Below, in pieces: positions 30,225-39,492 of a DNA stretch of 64,000 nt. Where the stretch lies: NCBI RefSeq assembly GCF_003448965.1, contig NZ_QRGC01000004.1:1-64000 (forward strand). The letters run 5' to 3'. Within the stretch, counting starts at the first letter, position 1; each line of letters starts with the position of its first letter. Source of the DNA: Oceanicella sp. SM1341. GTDB taxonomy: Bacteria > Pseudomonadota > Alphaproteobacteria > Rhodobacterales > Rhodobacteraceae. The notes beneath the pieces are model-generated. The model searched no databases. It was not told the DNA's origin and saw only the letters and a program-made list of their open reading frames with translations. Made by a program: the position numbers and the translations under genes.

Positions 30225-30627
30225 CAGCCCGCATGAATTCCTCGACCCCAAGGGCTGGAAAGCTGCGAAGGGCTATGCCAACGGCATGGTGGCCGAGGGG
30301 CGCTTCGTGATCCTGGGCGGCCTGATCGGCTGGAACGCCGACCAGGAATTCGAGACCGACGATTTCGTCGGCCAGGTGAAGCAGGCGCTGCTCAACATCC
30401 GCGCCGTGCTTGATGAGGCGGGGGCGAAGCCCGAGCATCTCGTGCGCCTCACCTGGTACATCACCGACAAGCGCGAGTACCTCTCCAGCCTGCGCGAGAT
30501 GGGCGCCGTCTACCGCGAGGTGCTGGGCAAGCATTTCCCCGCCATGGCCATGGTGCAGGTGGTGGCACTGATGGAAGACCGCGCGAAGGTGGAGATCGAG
30601 GCGACGGCCGTCATCCCCAACGCCTGA
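30217..30627 (+). CDS. RidA-family protein, possible enamine/imine-handling step, arginine replaced
   Basis: The 136-residue protein is of the Rid/YjgF fold (GRFVILGGLIGWN, VKQALLNIRAVLDEAG, VEIEATAVIP). In active RidA an arginine in the FPAR segment binds the substrate carboxylate; here it is methionine (FPAMAMV, M110). The glutamate of EIEA is kept. Reduction of 2-aminobenzoyl-CoA yields an enamine, so a Rid protein that hydrolyses such an enamine or imine fits the operon well, with CoA-ester rather than free carboxylate recognition explaining the lost arginine. This is inference. A terminator follows. Confidence 0.88.
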   Translation: MSDSPHEFLDPKGWKAAKGYANGMVAEGRFVILGGLIGWNADQEFETDDFVGQVKQALLNIRAVLDEAGAKPEHLVRLTWYITDKREYLSSLREMGAVYREVLGKHFPAMAMVQVVALMEDRAKVEIEATAVIPNA

Positions 30628-30648
30628 GCCGCGCGACAGGATGCGAAG

Positions 30649-30676
30649 GGGCCCCGGCGCAGGTCGGGGCCCTTTT
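30649..30676 (+). terminator. Rho-independent terminator of the 2-aminobenzoyl-CoA operon
   Basis: GGGCCCCG (30649-30656) pairs with CGGGGCCC (30665-30672) around an eight-base loop and is followed by TTTT. It lies 21 bases after the RidA stop codon and ends the rightward operon. Confidence 0.85.
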
Positions 30677-31129
30677 CGTGTGTGCGTTCGGGGGGGAACG
30701 CCCGGCGCGCCGAGGGGGCTGGCGCCCCCGCAGCTTGCCGGGCGTGGCGAAGGCCCTTTCGGGCCTCCGCCGGCGCGGGGTGGCGACGGGGTGGAGGGCA
30801 GGGGCTGAGCTCGGAGGTATCGCCCGGGCGGCCAGACCGGGCCGCGCCCGACCCTCCCCCCGGGAGGGCGCGATGGCGATGTCGGTCGGAGTTCAGCCGT
30901 CGTCCGGGGCTTCGGAGATAAATCGCTGACCACGAGCGGAGATGCGCCCACCCAGGGTCGAGCGCGGCCCTCGGCGCAGAGCACGGATGGCAGGACCGTT
31001 GGGCACGGCCGGGCATAACGTGTTGATGCGCTGCGACTTTCACCCGATCGGGACCGATGCCCGAACGGCATCCGCGCCGGTCCGCGCGGGGGAAATCCGC
31101 CCGCGCCACGGAGGGCGCGGGCGGGTGAT
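30677..31129. other. Intergenic stretch between convergent aromatic operons
   Basis: These ~450 bases lie between the rightward terminator and the end of the leftward hydroxylase gene. Short frames here have Arg/Gly/Pro-rich shadow-like translations and no ribosome binding site, so I see no gene. A hairpin at 31097-31124 is listed as the leftward terminator. Confidence 0.5.
31097..31124 (-). terminator. Hairpin after the FAD hydroxylase gene
   Basis: CCGCCCGCGCC (31097-31107) pairs perfectly over 11 bp with 31114-31124 around a six-base loop. On the minus strand it follows the hydroxylase stop by six bases and is followed by ATTTCC, a weak T run. It is probably the end of the liv-cupin-hydroxylase operon. 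Confidence 0.6.
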
Positions 31130-32380
31130 TCAGGCGCCCTGGGCGGAGCGCAGCACGTTCACCGAGAAGCCGGCAGTGCCGGCGTAGCCGCCGACGATGG
31201 CCTGGCGGTCGGCGCGCGAGAGCACCTCGTTCACGTCGTCGAAGCCGGCGGGGGCGCGCTTCTCGACCTCGTCGATCACCCGCTCGGGGCCGCCCTTGCG
31301 GTTGAGCATCACCACCTCGGCGGTCTTGGGCAGGCGCTCCTTCTCGTAGGCCCAGAGGGCGGCGCGCGGGTGCTCGGCCTTCGCGAGATTGTCGGCGAGG
31401 CAGCGCGCGTCGAGGATGGCCTGGGAGGCGCCGTTGGAGCCCACCGGGTACATCGGGTGCGCGGCGTCGCCCAGCAGGGTCACGCGGCCGAAGGTCCAGC
31501 GGGGCAGGGGGTCGCGGTCGGCCATCGGGTATTCGAAGATCTGCGGGCTGGCGCGCACCAGACCCTCGATGTCGAAGCCGGGCACGGAGAAGCGCTTCGC
31601 GAAGGGCAGCACCTGCTCGAGCCGCGCCGGGCGCGACCAGTTGTCGGGCGGGGGCGGGGACTGGGCGGGGTCCTTCACCCGGATGTTGACCACCCAGTTC
31701 ATCAGCTGGCGGTCGCCCTCGGGCGGCGCGATGGGGTAGAGCACGAACTTGCCGCCCATGCCGCCGCCGATGGCCATGGTCCGGCCGTCGAGCCACACCG
31801 GCCAGTCGGCGGCACCGCGCCACATCACAACGCCGGTCCAGCTCGGCGCGCCCTCGTCCGGGTAGAAGCTGCGCCGGCCCACGGAATGGATGCCGTCGGC
31901 GCAGATCAGCACGTCGCCGCGGGCGGTGAGGCCGCCGGCGCCCTCCACCGTGTCGGTGAAATGCGCGGTGACACCGCCCTCGTTCTGGATGAAGCCGGAG
32001 AGGCGGCAGCCGGTGCGCACGGCGTCGGGGCCGAGGCGCTCGAGCACCGCGTCATGGATGACCTTCTGCAGCCGGCCGCGGTGGATGGAGAACTGCGGCA
32101 CCACGTAGCCTGCGTCCATGCCGCGCTTCTCGCGCCACACTTCCTGGCCCTGGCGGGTGAGGTAGATCAGCTCACGCGTGCGCATGCCCACGGCGTCGAG
32201 CGCGGGCAGCAGGCCGATCTCGGCCAGCTCGCGGATGGCATGGGGCAGGGTGTTGATGCCGACCCCCACCTCGCGCACCTCGGGGGCTGCCTCGTAGATC
32301 TCGGCCTTGATGCCGCGGGCGTGCAGCATCAGCGCGGTGGTGAGGCCGCCGATGCCGGCGCCTGCGATGATGACCTTCAT
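31130..32380 (-). CDS. FAD-dependent aromatic monooxygenase (PhzS/3-hydroxybenzoate 6-hydroxylase-like)
   Basis: The 416-residue class A flavoprotein hydroxylase has GAGIGGLTTALML at the N-terminus, a middle CADGIHSVGR (DG motif) and GDAAHPMYPVGSNGASQA (GD motif). It uses NAD(P)H and O2 to hydroxylate or oxidatively decarboxylate an aromatic acid. Its closest recognisable type is the flavin-dependent oxidoreductase group with PhzS. It lies three bases after a cupin gene at the end of a liv-type transporter operon, so its substrate is probably what that transporter imports. Confidence 0.87.
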   Translation of the reverse strand: MKVIIAGAGIGGLTTALMLHARGIKAEIYEAAPEVREVGVGINTLPHAIRELAEIGLLPALDAVGMRTRELIYLTRQGQEVWREKRGMDAGYVVPQFSIHRGRLQKVIHDAVLERLGPDAVRTGCRLSGFIQNEGGVTAHFTDTVEGAGGLTARGDVLICADGIHSVGRRSFYPDEGAPSWTGVVMWRGAADWPVWLDGRTMAIGGGMGGKFVLYPIAPPEGDRQLMNWVVNIRVKDPAQSPPPPDNWSRPARLEQVLPFAKRFSVPGFDIEGLVRASPQIFEYPMADRDPLPRWTFGRVTLLGDAAHPMYPVGSNGASQAILDARCLADNLAKAEHPRAALWAYEKERLPKTAEVVMLNRKGGPERVIDEVEKRAPAGFDDVNEVLSRADRQAIVGGYAGTAGFSVNVLRSAQGA

Positions 32381-32383
32381 GGC

Positions 32384-32836
32384 TCACGCCTCCTCGGGCG
32401 GAAGGAAATCCACCTCGTGCTTCGCCGACACCGCCACCACGTCGGCCGGGTTCGCGTTCGGCCCGAGGTTGTGCAGCGCCCAGAAGAGGTCGAACAGCTT
32501 GCGCGAGGGCGAGACCCAGAACAGGCATTTTACCGAAGTGTCGGTCTTGTTGAAGATGCCGTGCGGCTGGCCCATCGGCAGGCGGACGAGATCGCCGGGC
32601 TCCGCGTGCTCCTCGGTGCCGTTGAGCACGAAGTCGAACCGGCCCTCGAGGATGTAGAGGAACTCGTCCTGCGTGGGGTGGATGTGCGGCGGCACGAAGG
32701 TTCCCACCGGGAAGGTGGCGTGCCAGGACATCGAGCTCTCCGAGAGCTGCTTGGGCACGTAGAGCTGGCCCATGACGTTCCACTCGATGCCCTCGAGGCT
32801 CTCTTCGGAACGGGTGATGCCGGCGGTCATGGTCAT
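32384..32836 (-). CDS. Cupin-domain protein
   Basis: The 150-residue single-domain cupin has motif 1 (PPHIHPTQDEFLYILEG) with two His and one Glu as metal ligands, and motif 2 (GDLVRLPMGQPHGIFN) with the last His. The metal site looks complete. It may be a ring-cleaving or hydrolytic cupin acting after the hydroxylase, or a sensor of the ligand. Its gene lies between livF and the hydroxylase in the same operon. The exact reaction cannot be told. Confidence 0.87.
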   Translation of the reverse strand: MTMTAGITRSEESLEGIEWNVMGQLYVPKQLSESSMSWHATFPVGTFVPPHIHPTQDEFLYILEGRFDFVLNGTEEHAEPGDLVRLPMGQPHGIFNKTDTSVKCLFWVSPSRKLFDLFWALHNLGPNANPADVVAVSAKHEVDFLPPEEA

Positions 32837-32899
32837 GGTTATCTCTCCTGTGAGACGGTGCGCGGGGCCGCGGGGCAGCCCTGCGCGGGTATGCGATGC

Positions 32900-33594
32900 T
32901 CAGACATGCAGGAAGCGGTCCTTGATGTCGGGGGTGGCGAGCAGATCGGGGGTGGAGCCCTGCCACACCACGCGGCCCTTCTCGATCACCACGTGGCGGT
33001 CGGCGAAGCGGGCGAGGGCGTCGACGTTCTTGTCGATCACCAGGATCGCCTCGCCCTCGTCCTTGAGCTTCGTGAGGCAGGACCAGATCTCCTCGCGGAT
33101 CAGCGGCGCAAGGCCCTCGGTGGCCTCGTCGAGCACCACGAGGGAGGGGTTGGTCATCAGCGCGCGGCCGATGGCGAGCATCTGCTGCTCACCGCCCGAA
33201 AGCTGGTTGCCCATGTTGCGCCGGCGCTCCTTCAGGCGCGGGAACAGCGCGTAGACCCGCGCGAGGCCCCAGCGCGCGGCGCGCCCGCCGCGGGCGGTGG
33301 CCACGAGGTTCTCCTCCACCGAGAGGGTGGGGAAGATCTGCCGGCCCTCGGGCACCAGGCCCAGGCCCGCCTGCGCGATGCGGAACGGCGGGTGGCCGGT
33401 GAGATCCCGCCCCCCCACGCTCACCCGGCCGCCGCGCGGGCGCAGCAGGCCGAAGATCGAGTTCACCGTGGTGGTCTTGCCCATGCCGTTGCGGCCCAGC
33501 AGGGTCACCACCTCGCCGGCCTCCACCGTGAGGTCGATGCCGAACAGCACCCGGCTCTCGCCATAGGCCGCTTCGAGGCCTTCCACTTTCAGCA

Positions 33595-33595
<1 letters not shown>
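32900..33595 (-). CDS. livF: Branched-chain-type ABC transporter ATPase LivF
   Basis: The 231-residue ATPase has Walker A GRNGMGKTT, signature LSGGEQQMLAIGRALM and the LivF-type LVLDEATEGLAPLI. It starts at a TGATG junction with livG. It powers import through LivH/LivM; such HAAT systems also carry aromatic acids. Confidence 0.95.
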
Positions 33596-34340
<745 letters not shown>

Positions 34341-34344
<4 letters not shown>

Positions 34345-35297
34345 GCCCGTCCTCCCAGGAACCGGCGCAGCAGGCCGGTGAGGCCGCCGCGGGTGAAGAG
34401 CACCACGAGGATGAGCAGCGCGCCCATGCCAAGCTTCCAGTGCTCGGAGAAGATCGCCAGCCATTCCTCGAGCATCAGGAAGGCCGCGGCGCCGAGGATG
34501 CCGCCCACCAGCGTGCCGATGCCGCCCAGGATCACCATCACGATCAGCTCGCCCGAGCGATGCCAGGTCATGAAGGCGGGGGAGACGAACTCGGTCTGGT
34601 TGGCGAGCAGCACCCCCGCGATGCCGGCCATGCAGCCCGAGATCACGTAGGCGGTGAGCTGGTAGCGGAAGGGCGTGAACCCCACCGCCTGCATGCGCAG
34701 CGGGTTTTCCCGCGTGCCGGTGAGCACCCGGCCGAAGCGCGAGCCGATGAGCGCGTTGGCAAAGAGGAACAGCAGCACGAGGGCGGCAAGGGTGACGTAG
34801 AAGAACACCCGGTCGTCCTCCAGCAGCGCCATGCCGGCGAGGGTGGAGCGCGCCTGCAGGGTGAAGCCGTCATCGCCGCCGTAGGAGGAGAGCGAGACGA
34901 AGAAGAAGAAGGCCATCTGCCCGAAGGCGAGGGTGATCATGATGAAATACACCCCCTTCGTGCGCAGCGAGATCGCGCCGGTGACCGCGGCGAAGGCGGC
35001 GGAGGCGAGCACCGCGCCCAGCATCTGCAGCCCGAGGTCGCTCACCCCGTTGGAGGAGAGCACGGCCACCGTGTAGGCGCCGATGCCGAGGTAGGCGGCA
35101 TGGCCGAAGGACACCAGCGCGCCGTAGCCCAGGATGAGGTCGAGCGAGAGGGCGGCGATGGCGAACACCATCACCCGCGTGGCGGTGATGACGATGAAAT
35201 GGTCGTCGAGCGCGGTGGCGAGGAAGGGCAGCAGCGCGAAGAGGACGAAGAGCAGCGCCGCGGCGAGAAGCCGGGTGCGGGGGGCGAGGGCGATCAT
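34341..35297 (-). CDS. livM: Branched-chain-type ABC transporter permease LivM
   Basis: The 318-residue membrane protein has about ten hydrophobic segments and LivM features (LDLILGYGALVSFGHAAYLGIGAY; AFGQMAFFFF). It forms the channel with LivH. The livH stop lies 31 bases upstream. Confidence 0.94.
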
Positions 35298-35328
35298 GCG
35301 CGGGCGCCTCCGGTTGCAATGGGGGCCA

Positions 35329-36246
35329 TCACGACTTCCTTCCGAACAGCCCGGCGGGGCGGAAGAACAGGATGGCGGCCATCAGGATGTAGATGAGCAT
35401 CGGCGCGAGGGTGCGGCCGGTCTGCGAGGCGGCGGAGGGCTCGAGCACCATGCGCAGCAGGATCGGCCCGAAGGTGCGGCCCAGCGTGTCGACCAGCCCG
35501 ACGAGAATCGCGGCAATGAACGCCCCGCGGATCGAGCCGATGCCGCCGATCACGATCACCACGAAGGTGAGGATGAGCACGCTCTCGCCCATGCCGGGGT
35601 CGACCGAGAGGATCGGCGCCACCATGGCGCCGGCAAAGCCCGCGAGCATGGCCCCGAAGCCGAAGACGATCATGAACAGCCGGCGGATGTTCACCCCGAG
35701 CGCCGAGACCATCGCCCCGTTCGAGGCGCCGGCGCGCAGCAGCATGCCGATGCGGGTGTGCCCGATCATCAGGTAGAGCCCCAGGGCGGTGAGCAGCCCC
35801 GCGGCGATGATGGCGATGCGGTAGACCGGGTATTGCAGCGGGCCCACCAGCGGCACCGAGCCCGAGAGCAGCTCCGGCATCGGCACGCTCAGGGGCGCTG
35901 CCCCCCAGATGATCTTCACCCCCTCGTTCACGATCATGATCAGCCCGAAGGTGGCCAGCACCTGGTCGAGATGCGATCGGTCGTAGAGCCTTCGGAAGAT
36001 CAGGAACTCCAGCACCAGCCCGAAGGCCAGCGCCACCGGCAATGCGATCACCAGCCCGAGCCAGAAACTGCCCGTGACCCCCACGAAGGTGGCCAGCAGG
36101 TAGGCGCCCACCATGTAGAGCACGCCATGGGCGAGGTTGATGAAGTCCATGATCCCGAAGACCAGCGTCAGCCCGGCGGCGACGAGGAACAGCAGGATGC
36201 CGAACTGCAGGCCGTTGAGGGCCTGTAGGAGGAGAAGATTTGTCAT
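35329..36246 (-). CDS. livH: Branched-chain-type ABC transporter permease LivH
   Basis: The 305-residue permease starts MTNLLLLQALNGLQFGILLF and has the LivH pattern FGIMDFINLAHGVLYMVGAY. About eight membrane helices are visible. It lies 62 bases after the binding-protein gene, with a GC hairpin in that spacer. Confidence 0.94.
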   Translation of the reverse strand: MTNLLLLQALNGLQFGILLFLVAAGLTLVFGIMDFINLAHGVLYMVGAYLLATFVGVTGSFWLGLVIALPVALAFGLVLEFLIFRRLYDRSHLDQVLATFGLIMIVNEGVKIIWGAAPLSVPMPELLSGSVPLVGPLQYPVYRIAIIAAGLLTALGLYLMIGHTRIGMLLRAGASNGAMVSALGVNIRRLFMIVFGFGAMLAGFAGAMVAPILSVDPGMGESVLILTFVVIVIGGIGSIRGAFIAAILVGLVDTLGRTFGPILLRMVLEPSAASQTGRTLAPMLIYILMAAILFFRPAGLFGRKS

Positions 36247-36261
36247 GGCATTCCGTCTCTG

Positions 36262-36288
36262 CCCGGGCGCGGGAAGGCCGCGCCCGGG
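36262..36288 (-). other. Intercistronic hairpin between livK-like gene and livH
   Basis: CCCGGGCGCG (36262-36271) pairs perfectly with CGCGCCCGGG (36279-36288) around a seven-base loop in the 62-base spacer. No T run follows. It probably lets the binding protein be made in excess over the permeases. Confidence 0.6.
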
Positions 36289-36308
36289 AGGTCAAACCGG
36301 CGTGCGCC

Positions 36309-37475
36309 TTACGGCATCACGCATTCGGAGACGTAGTTGTCCTGGTAGTCGTCGAAGATCTTCTCGACGATCCGGGTCTCGTACTTGCCGTCCTCGCGCT
36401 TGGCCGCCTTCACCAGGTAGAAATCCTGGATCGGGAAGTGGTTGGGGCCGAGCGAGAACTCGCCGCGCAGGCTGTCGAAATCGGCCTTTTCCATCGCGGC
36501 GCGCAGGGCCTCGGTGTCATCGGCATTGCCGACCTCGCGCACGGCGGCGTCGATCATCAGCGCCGCGTCATAGGCCTGCATGGCGTAGGTGGCGGGGATG
36601 GAGCCGTATTTCGCCTCGTAATCCTTCACGAACTCGAGGGAGGCCGGCACGTCGAGGTCCGGCGCCCAGTTCGAGCCGGCGAGGAAGCCGTCGGCCGCGT
36701 CCTGCTGGGCGGGCAGGGTGGTTTCGTCCACGGTGAAGGCGGAGAGGAAGGGGATGCCCTCGAGCCCGGCCTGGCGGTACTGCTTGACCAGGTTCACGCC
36801 CATGCCGCCGGGCATGAAGGTGAACACCGCGTCGGGCTGCATCGCCGCGATCTGGGCGAGCTCGGCGGAGAAGTCGAGCTGGCCGAGCGGGGTGTAGATC
36901 TCGCCGGCCACGCCGCCGGTGTAGGAATGCTTGAAGCCCGCGAGGCTGTCCTTGCCGGCCTGGTAGTTCGGCGCCATCAGGAAGACGTTGCTGTAGCCCT
37001 GCTTCTGGGCGTAGGCGCCGAGCACCTCGTGCACCTGGTCGTTCTGGTAGGAGGACACGAACAGGTTGGGGTTGCACTCCTTGCCGGCGAAGCTGGAGGT
37101 GCCGGCGTTCGGGCTGATGAGGATCACGTCCGCGTCGGTCACCGGCTTGGCGATCGCCTGGAGGATGTTGGAGAAGATCGGGCCGACGACGAAGTCCACC
37201 CCGTCGCGCTCCACGAGCTCACGCGCCTTGTTCACCGCCACGTCCGGCTTCTGCTCGTCGTCGATGACCACGACCTCGGTGTCGAGCCCGCCGAGCTTGC
37301 CGAGCTTCTCGACCGCGAGGAGGAAGCCGTCACGGCCCTGCTCGCCCAGCACCGCCGCGGGGCCGGAAAGGGTGAAGACGAGGCCGATCTTGACCTTGCC
37401 GTCCTCGGCCATGGCGCCGGAGGTGAGGAAAGTGGAGGCCGCGAGGCCGAGGGCAATCCTGCTAAGCGAAGACAT
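36309..37475 (-). CDS. ABC transporter substrate-binding protein (LivK/aromatic-acid type)
   Basis: The 388-residue periplasmic protein has a Sec signal peptide (MSSLSRIALGLAAS region, cleavage after AMA) and a Peripla_BP_6 fold: IGLVFTLSGPAAVLGEQGRDGF, LVERDGVDFVVGPIFSN and VFTFMPGGMGVNLVKQY. AGGGAGA lies about nine bases before ATG 37475; ATG 37481, two codons earlier, is closer than usual to it. The first gene of the liv operon, it fixes ligand choice. Linked hydroxylase and cupin genes argue for an aromatic acid rather than leucine. Confidence 0.92.
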   Translation of the reverse strand: MSSLSRIALGLAASTFLTSGAMAEDGKVKIGLVFTLSGPAAVLGEQGRDGFLLAVEKLGKLGGLDTEVVVIDDEQKPDVAVNKARELVERDGVDFVVGPIFSNILQAIAKPVTDADVILISPNAGTSSFAGKECNPNLFVSSYQNDQVHEVLGAYAQKQGYSNVFLMAPNYQAGKDSLAGFKHSYTGGVAGEIYTPLGQLDFSAELAQIAAMQPDAVFTFMPGGMGVNLVKQYRQAGLEGIPFLSAFTVDETTLPAQQDAADGFLAGSNWAPDLDVPASLEFVKDYEAKYGSIPATYAMQAYDAALMIDAAVREVGNADDTEALRAAMEKADFDSLRGEFSLGPNHFPIQDFYLVKAAKREDGKYETRIVEKIFDDYQDNYVSECVMP

Positions 37476-37611
37476 TTGCATCTTCTCCCTGTTTTCTGCG
37501 GCGGCGCGGTGCAGAGCCGCCGCCCCCGTATGCGGCACCGTCCCTTCGGGGGCAGGCGCCAATTCCCTGTTGTGGCGGACCAAAGCTGACAATGGCGCGG
37601 ACCGTGGAGAT

Positions 37612-37641
37612 ATTTTATGCATGAAGCTTCTCGGGCCGCAA
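37612..37641 (-). promoter_or_regulatory. Predicted sigma-70-type promoter of the liv operon
   Basis: On the minus strand TTGCGG (37641-37636) is followed after 18 bases by TAAAAT (37617-37612). The -10 matches consensus at five of six positions and the -35 at four. The distance to the binding-protein ATG is about 137 bases, leaving a long leader. Confidence 0.5.
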
Positions 37642-37688
37642 CAGATTCATGCTGCCGCCATCGGCATTTTTCCGCCACCGCCCGGATA

Positions 37689-37703
37689 TTGTGCACTGCA
37701 CAA
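37689..37703. promoter_or_regulatory. Perfect palindrome TTGTGCA-C-TGCACAA, candidate operator
   Basis: Two perfect seven-base arms flank one central base. The site lies 48 bases upstream of the predicted liv -35 and about 150 bases before the aldo/keto reductase ATG. A related site (TTGTGCA-A-TGCATTA) precedes the NCS2 permease at 54890-54904. The regulator is unknown; GntR-type half-site geometry is one possibility. Confidence 0.55.
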
Positions 37704-37854
37704 GAAACCGGCGGCAACGGCAGGCCACGGGGGGGCGGGGGTTGAACCACGCGCCGGAGGGCTTACCCTCAGGACAGGGGCCGGCGCCCGCTGCGGTGCG
37801 CCAGGGCCACACGGACACGATCAGACCAGACATGGCAGGAAAGGACGGCACCAG

Positions 37855-38691
37855 ATGATCTACAGGGATCTCGGCGGAATGCGCATGCCCGCCCTGGGCT
37901 TCGGAACATGGGAGCTCACCGGCGAGAGCGGCATCGAGGCCGTGCGCACGGCGCTCGACACCGGCTTCCGGCACATCGACACCGCGGTGCGCTACGAGAA
38001 CGAGCGCGAGGTGGGCACGGCGCTGAAGGCCTCCGGCATCGCGCGGGACGAGCTGTTCGTCACCACCAAGGTCTGGCACGATTCGCTGCGCCCCGAGCAG
38101 GTGGCCCGCTCGGTGTCCGAGAGCCTGGAGCGGCTGCAGCTCGACCGGGTGGACCTGCTGCTGGTGCACTGGCCGTCGCCCGAGGGCGTGCCGCTCGACG
38201 AGACGCTCGCCGCCTTCGCCGAGGCCCGCGCCGCCGGGCAGACCCGCGCCATCGGCGTGAGCAATTTCCCCGTCGCGCTCATCGAGCAGGCGGTGGACCG
38301 GCTGGGCAGCCCTATGGCAGCGAACCAGGTGGAGTATCACCCGTTTCTCGACCAGTCGGCGCTGCTCGGCGCGCTGCGGGCGCGCGGCATGGTGCTCACG
38401 GCCTACCAGCCCATCGCCGGCGGCGCGGTGTTCGGCAACCCGGTGCTGGAGGAGGTGGGCCTGCGCCACGGCAAGTCGGCCGCCCAGGTGGCGCTGCGCT
38501 GGCTGATGCAGCAGGAGGGCGTGGCCGCCATCCCGCGCTCGGGCAACCCGGCGAACATCCGCGCCAATTTCGACATCTTCGACTTCGAGCTCGCGCCCGA
38601 GGAGATGAAGGCCATCTTCGCGCTAAGGGGCAACGGCCGCCGGGTCAACCCCGACTTCGCGCCCGACTGGGACGTGCTGGAAAGCGCCTGA
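37855..38691 (+). CDS. Aldo/keto reductase
   Basis: The 278-residue NADPH-dependent reductase has the catalytic tetrad D42 and Y47 (HIDTAVRYENE), K72 (VTTKVWHDS) and H105 (LLLVHWPSP), plus the cofactor motif IPRSGNPANIRANF. It reduces aldehydes or ketones in the cytoplasm. It stands alone, divergent from the liv operon and convergent with nikO. The start at 37855 fits the AKR N-terminus (LGGMRMPALGFGTWEL); the long upstream open frame is antisense to the liv binding protein. Confidence 0.92.
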   Translation: MIYRDLGGMRMPALGFGTWELTGESGIEAVRTALDTGFRHIDTAVRYENEREVGTALKASGIARDELFVTTKVWHDSLRPEQVARSVSESLERLQLDRVDLLLVHWPSPEGVPLDETLAAFAEARAAGQTRAIGVSNFPVALIEQAVDRLGSPMAANQVEYHPFLDQSALLGALRARGMVLTAYQPIAGGAVFGNPVLEEVGLRHGKSAAQVALRWLMQQEGVAAIPRSGNPANIRANFDIFDFELAPEEMKAIFALRGNGRRVNPDFAPDWDVLESA

Positions 38692-38700
38692 ACCCGCCAC

Positions 38701-38729
38701 GCCCGGCGCGCGGAACAGGCGCGCCGGGC
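38701..38729 (+). terminator. Hairpin after the aldo/keto reductase gene
   Basis: GCCCGGCGCG (38701-38710) pairs perfectly with CGCGCCGGGC (38720-38729) around a nine-base loop, nine bases after the stop codon. No T run follows, so termination may need Rho. Confidence 0.55.
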
Positions 38730-38841
38730 ATGACGGAGGCCCCGAGAAACCCCATAATCCATCTTATGTTAAGTTTTCGATTTCCCGCGGCTCACGAGAA
38801 ACATGAGCTTCCTGCCGCACGCCTTTATCATGCCTTTCCTT

Positions 38842-39492
38842 TCAGCTCAGGCACCCATCCTGCAGCCGCAGGCGCCGGGTCGCGAGGCGGTCCACCAGGC
38901 CGGCATCATGCGACACGAGGATCATCGCGCAGCCGAGGCCCTCGAGCAATTCGGTCATCCGTGTGGCATGCTGTTCGTCGAGCGCGTTGGTAGGCTCGTC
39001 GAGCAACAGCACCTCGGGGTCCATCGCCAGCACCGCGGCCAGCGCCACCAGCCGTTTCTCGCCGCCCGAAAGCCGGTGCGTGAGCCGGCCGGCCAGCGCA
39101 CCGATGCCGAAGGCCTCGAGCCGCCGGCGCGCCACCGCCTCGGCCTCGCGGCGCGGCAGCCCGAGGTTGAGCGGGCCGAAGGCCACGTCCTCCAGCACCG
39201 TTGGCGAGAAGAGCTGGTCGTCCGCGTCCTGGAACAGCAGGCCCGCGCGGCGGCGCACCTCGCGGAAGCCGGCCTCGTCGCGGCGCTCGGCGCCGAAGGC
39301 GATCACCCGGCCTGAGGCCGGCCGCTCCAGCCCCACGAGGGTGCGCAGCAGCGTCGACTTGCCGGCGCCGTTGCCCCCCGTGACAGCCAGCCGCTCTCCG
39401 GGCGCGAGGCTGAAGCTCACCTCGCGCAGCACCGGGCGCGCGTCACGCAGCACGGTGACGGCGTCGAGCGCCAGCAGCGGCGCGGCGCTCAT
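38842..39492 (-). CDS. nikO: Nickel ECF transporter ATPase NikO
   Basis: The 216-residue ATPase has Walker [10 protein letters not shown] (39-47), the CbiO-type [22 protein letters not shown], signature [17 protein letters not shown] and [11 protein letters not shown]. It energises metal uptake. It is the last gene of nikKMLQO and overlaps nikQ by four bases. On its own it could be called cobalt CbiO; nickel is preferred because of NikK, NikL and the NikR operator upstream. Confidence 0.92.
   Translation of the reverse strand: MSAAPLLALDAVTVLRDARPVLREVSFSLAPGERLAVTGGNGAGKSTLLRTLVGLERPASGRVIAFGAERRDEAGFREVRRRAGLLFQDADDQLFSPTVLEDVAFGPLNLGLPRREAEAVARRRLEAFGIGALAGRLTHRLSGGEKRLVALAAVLAMDPEVLLLDEPTNALDEQHATRMTELLEGLGCAMILVSHDAGLVDRLATRRLRLQDGCLS

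Larger units (their letters stand above)
37476..37854. promoter_or_regulatory. Divergent promoter region between the liv operon and an aldo/keto reductase
   Basis: These 379 bases hold no gene. They contain a likely leftward promoter (37612-37641) and a perfect palindrome at 37689-37703, both listed separately. Nothing clear was found closer to the rightward gene, whose ribosome binding site is GGAAAGGA about ten bases before its ATG. Confidence 0.6.

Noticed and set aside
30677-31129. Small genes in the gap between the two aromatic operons
   Set aside because: Candidate frames of 79-83 codons overlap each other, are Arg/Gly/Pro-rich and lack ribosome binding sites.
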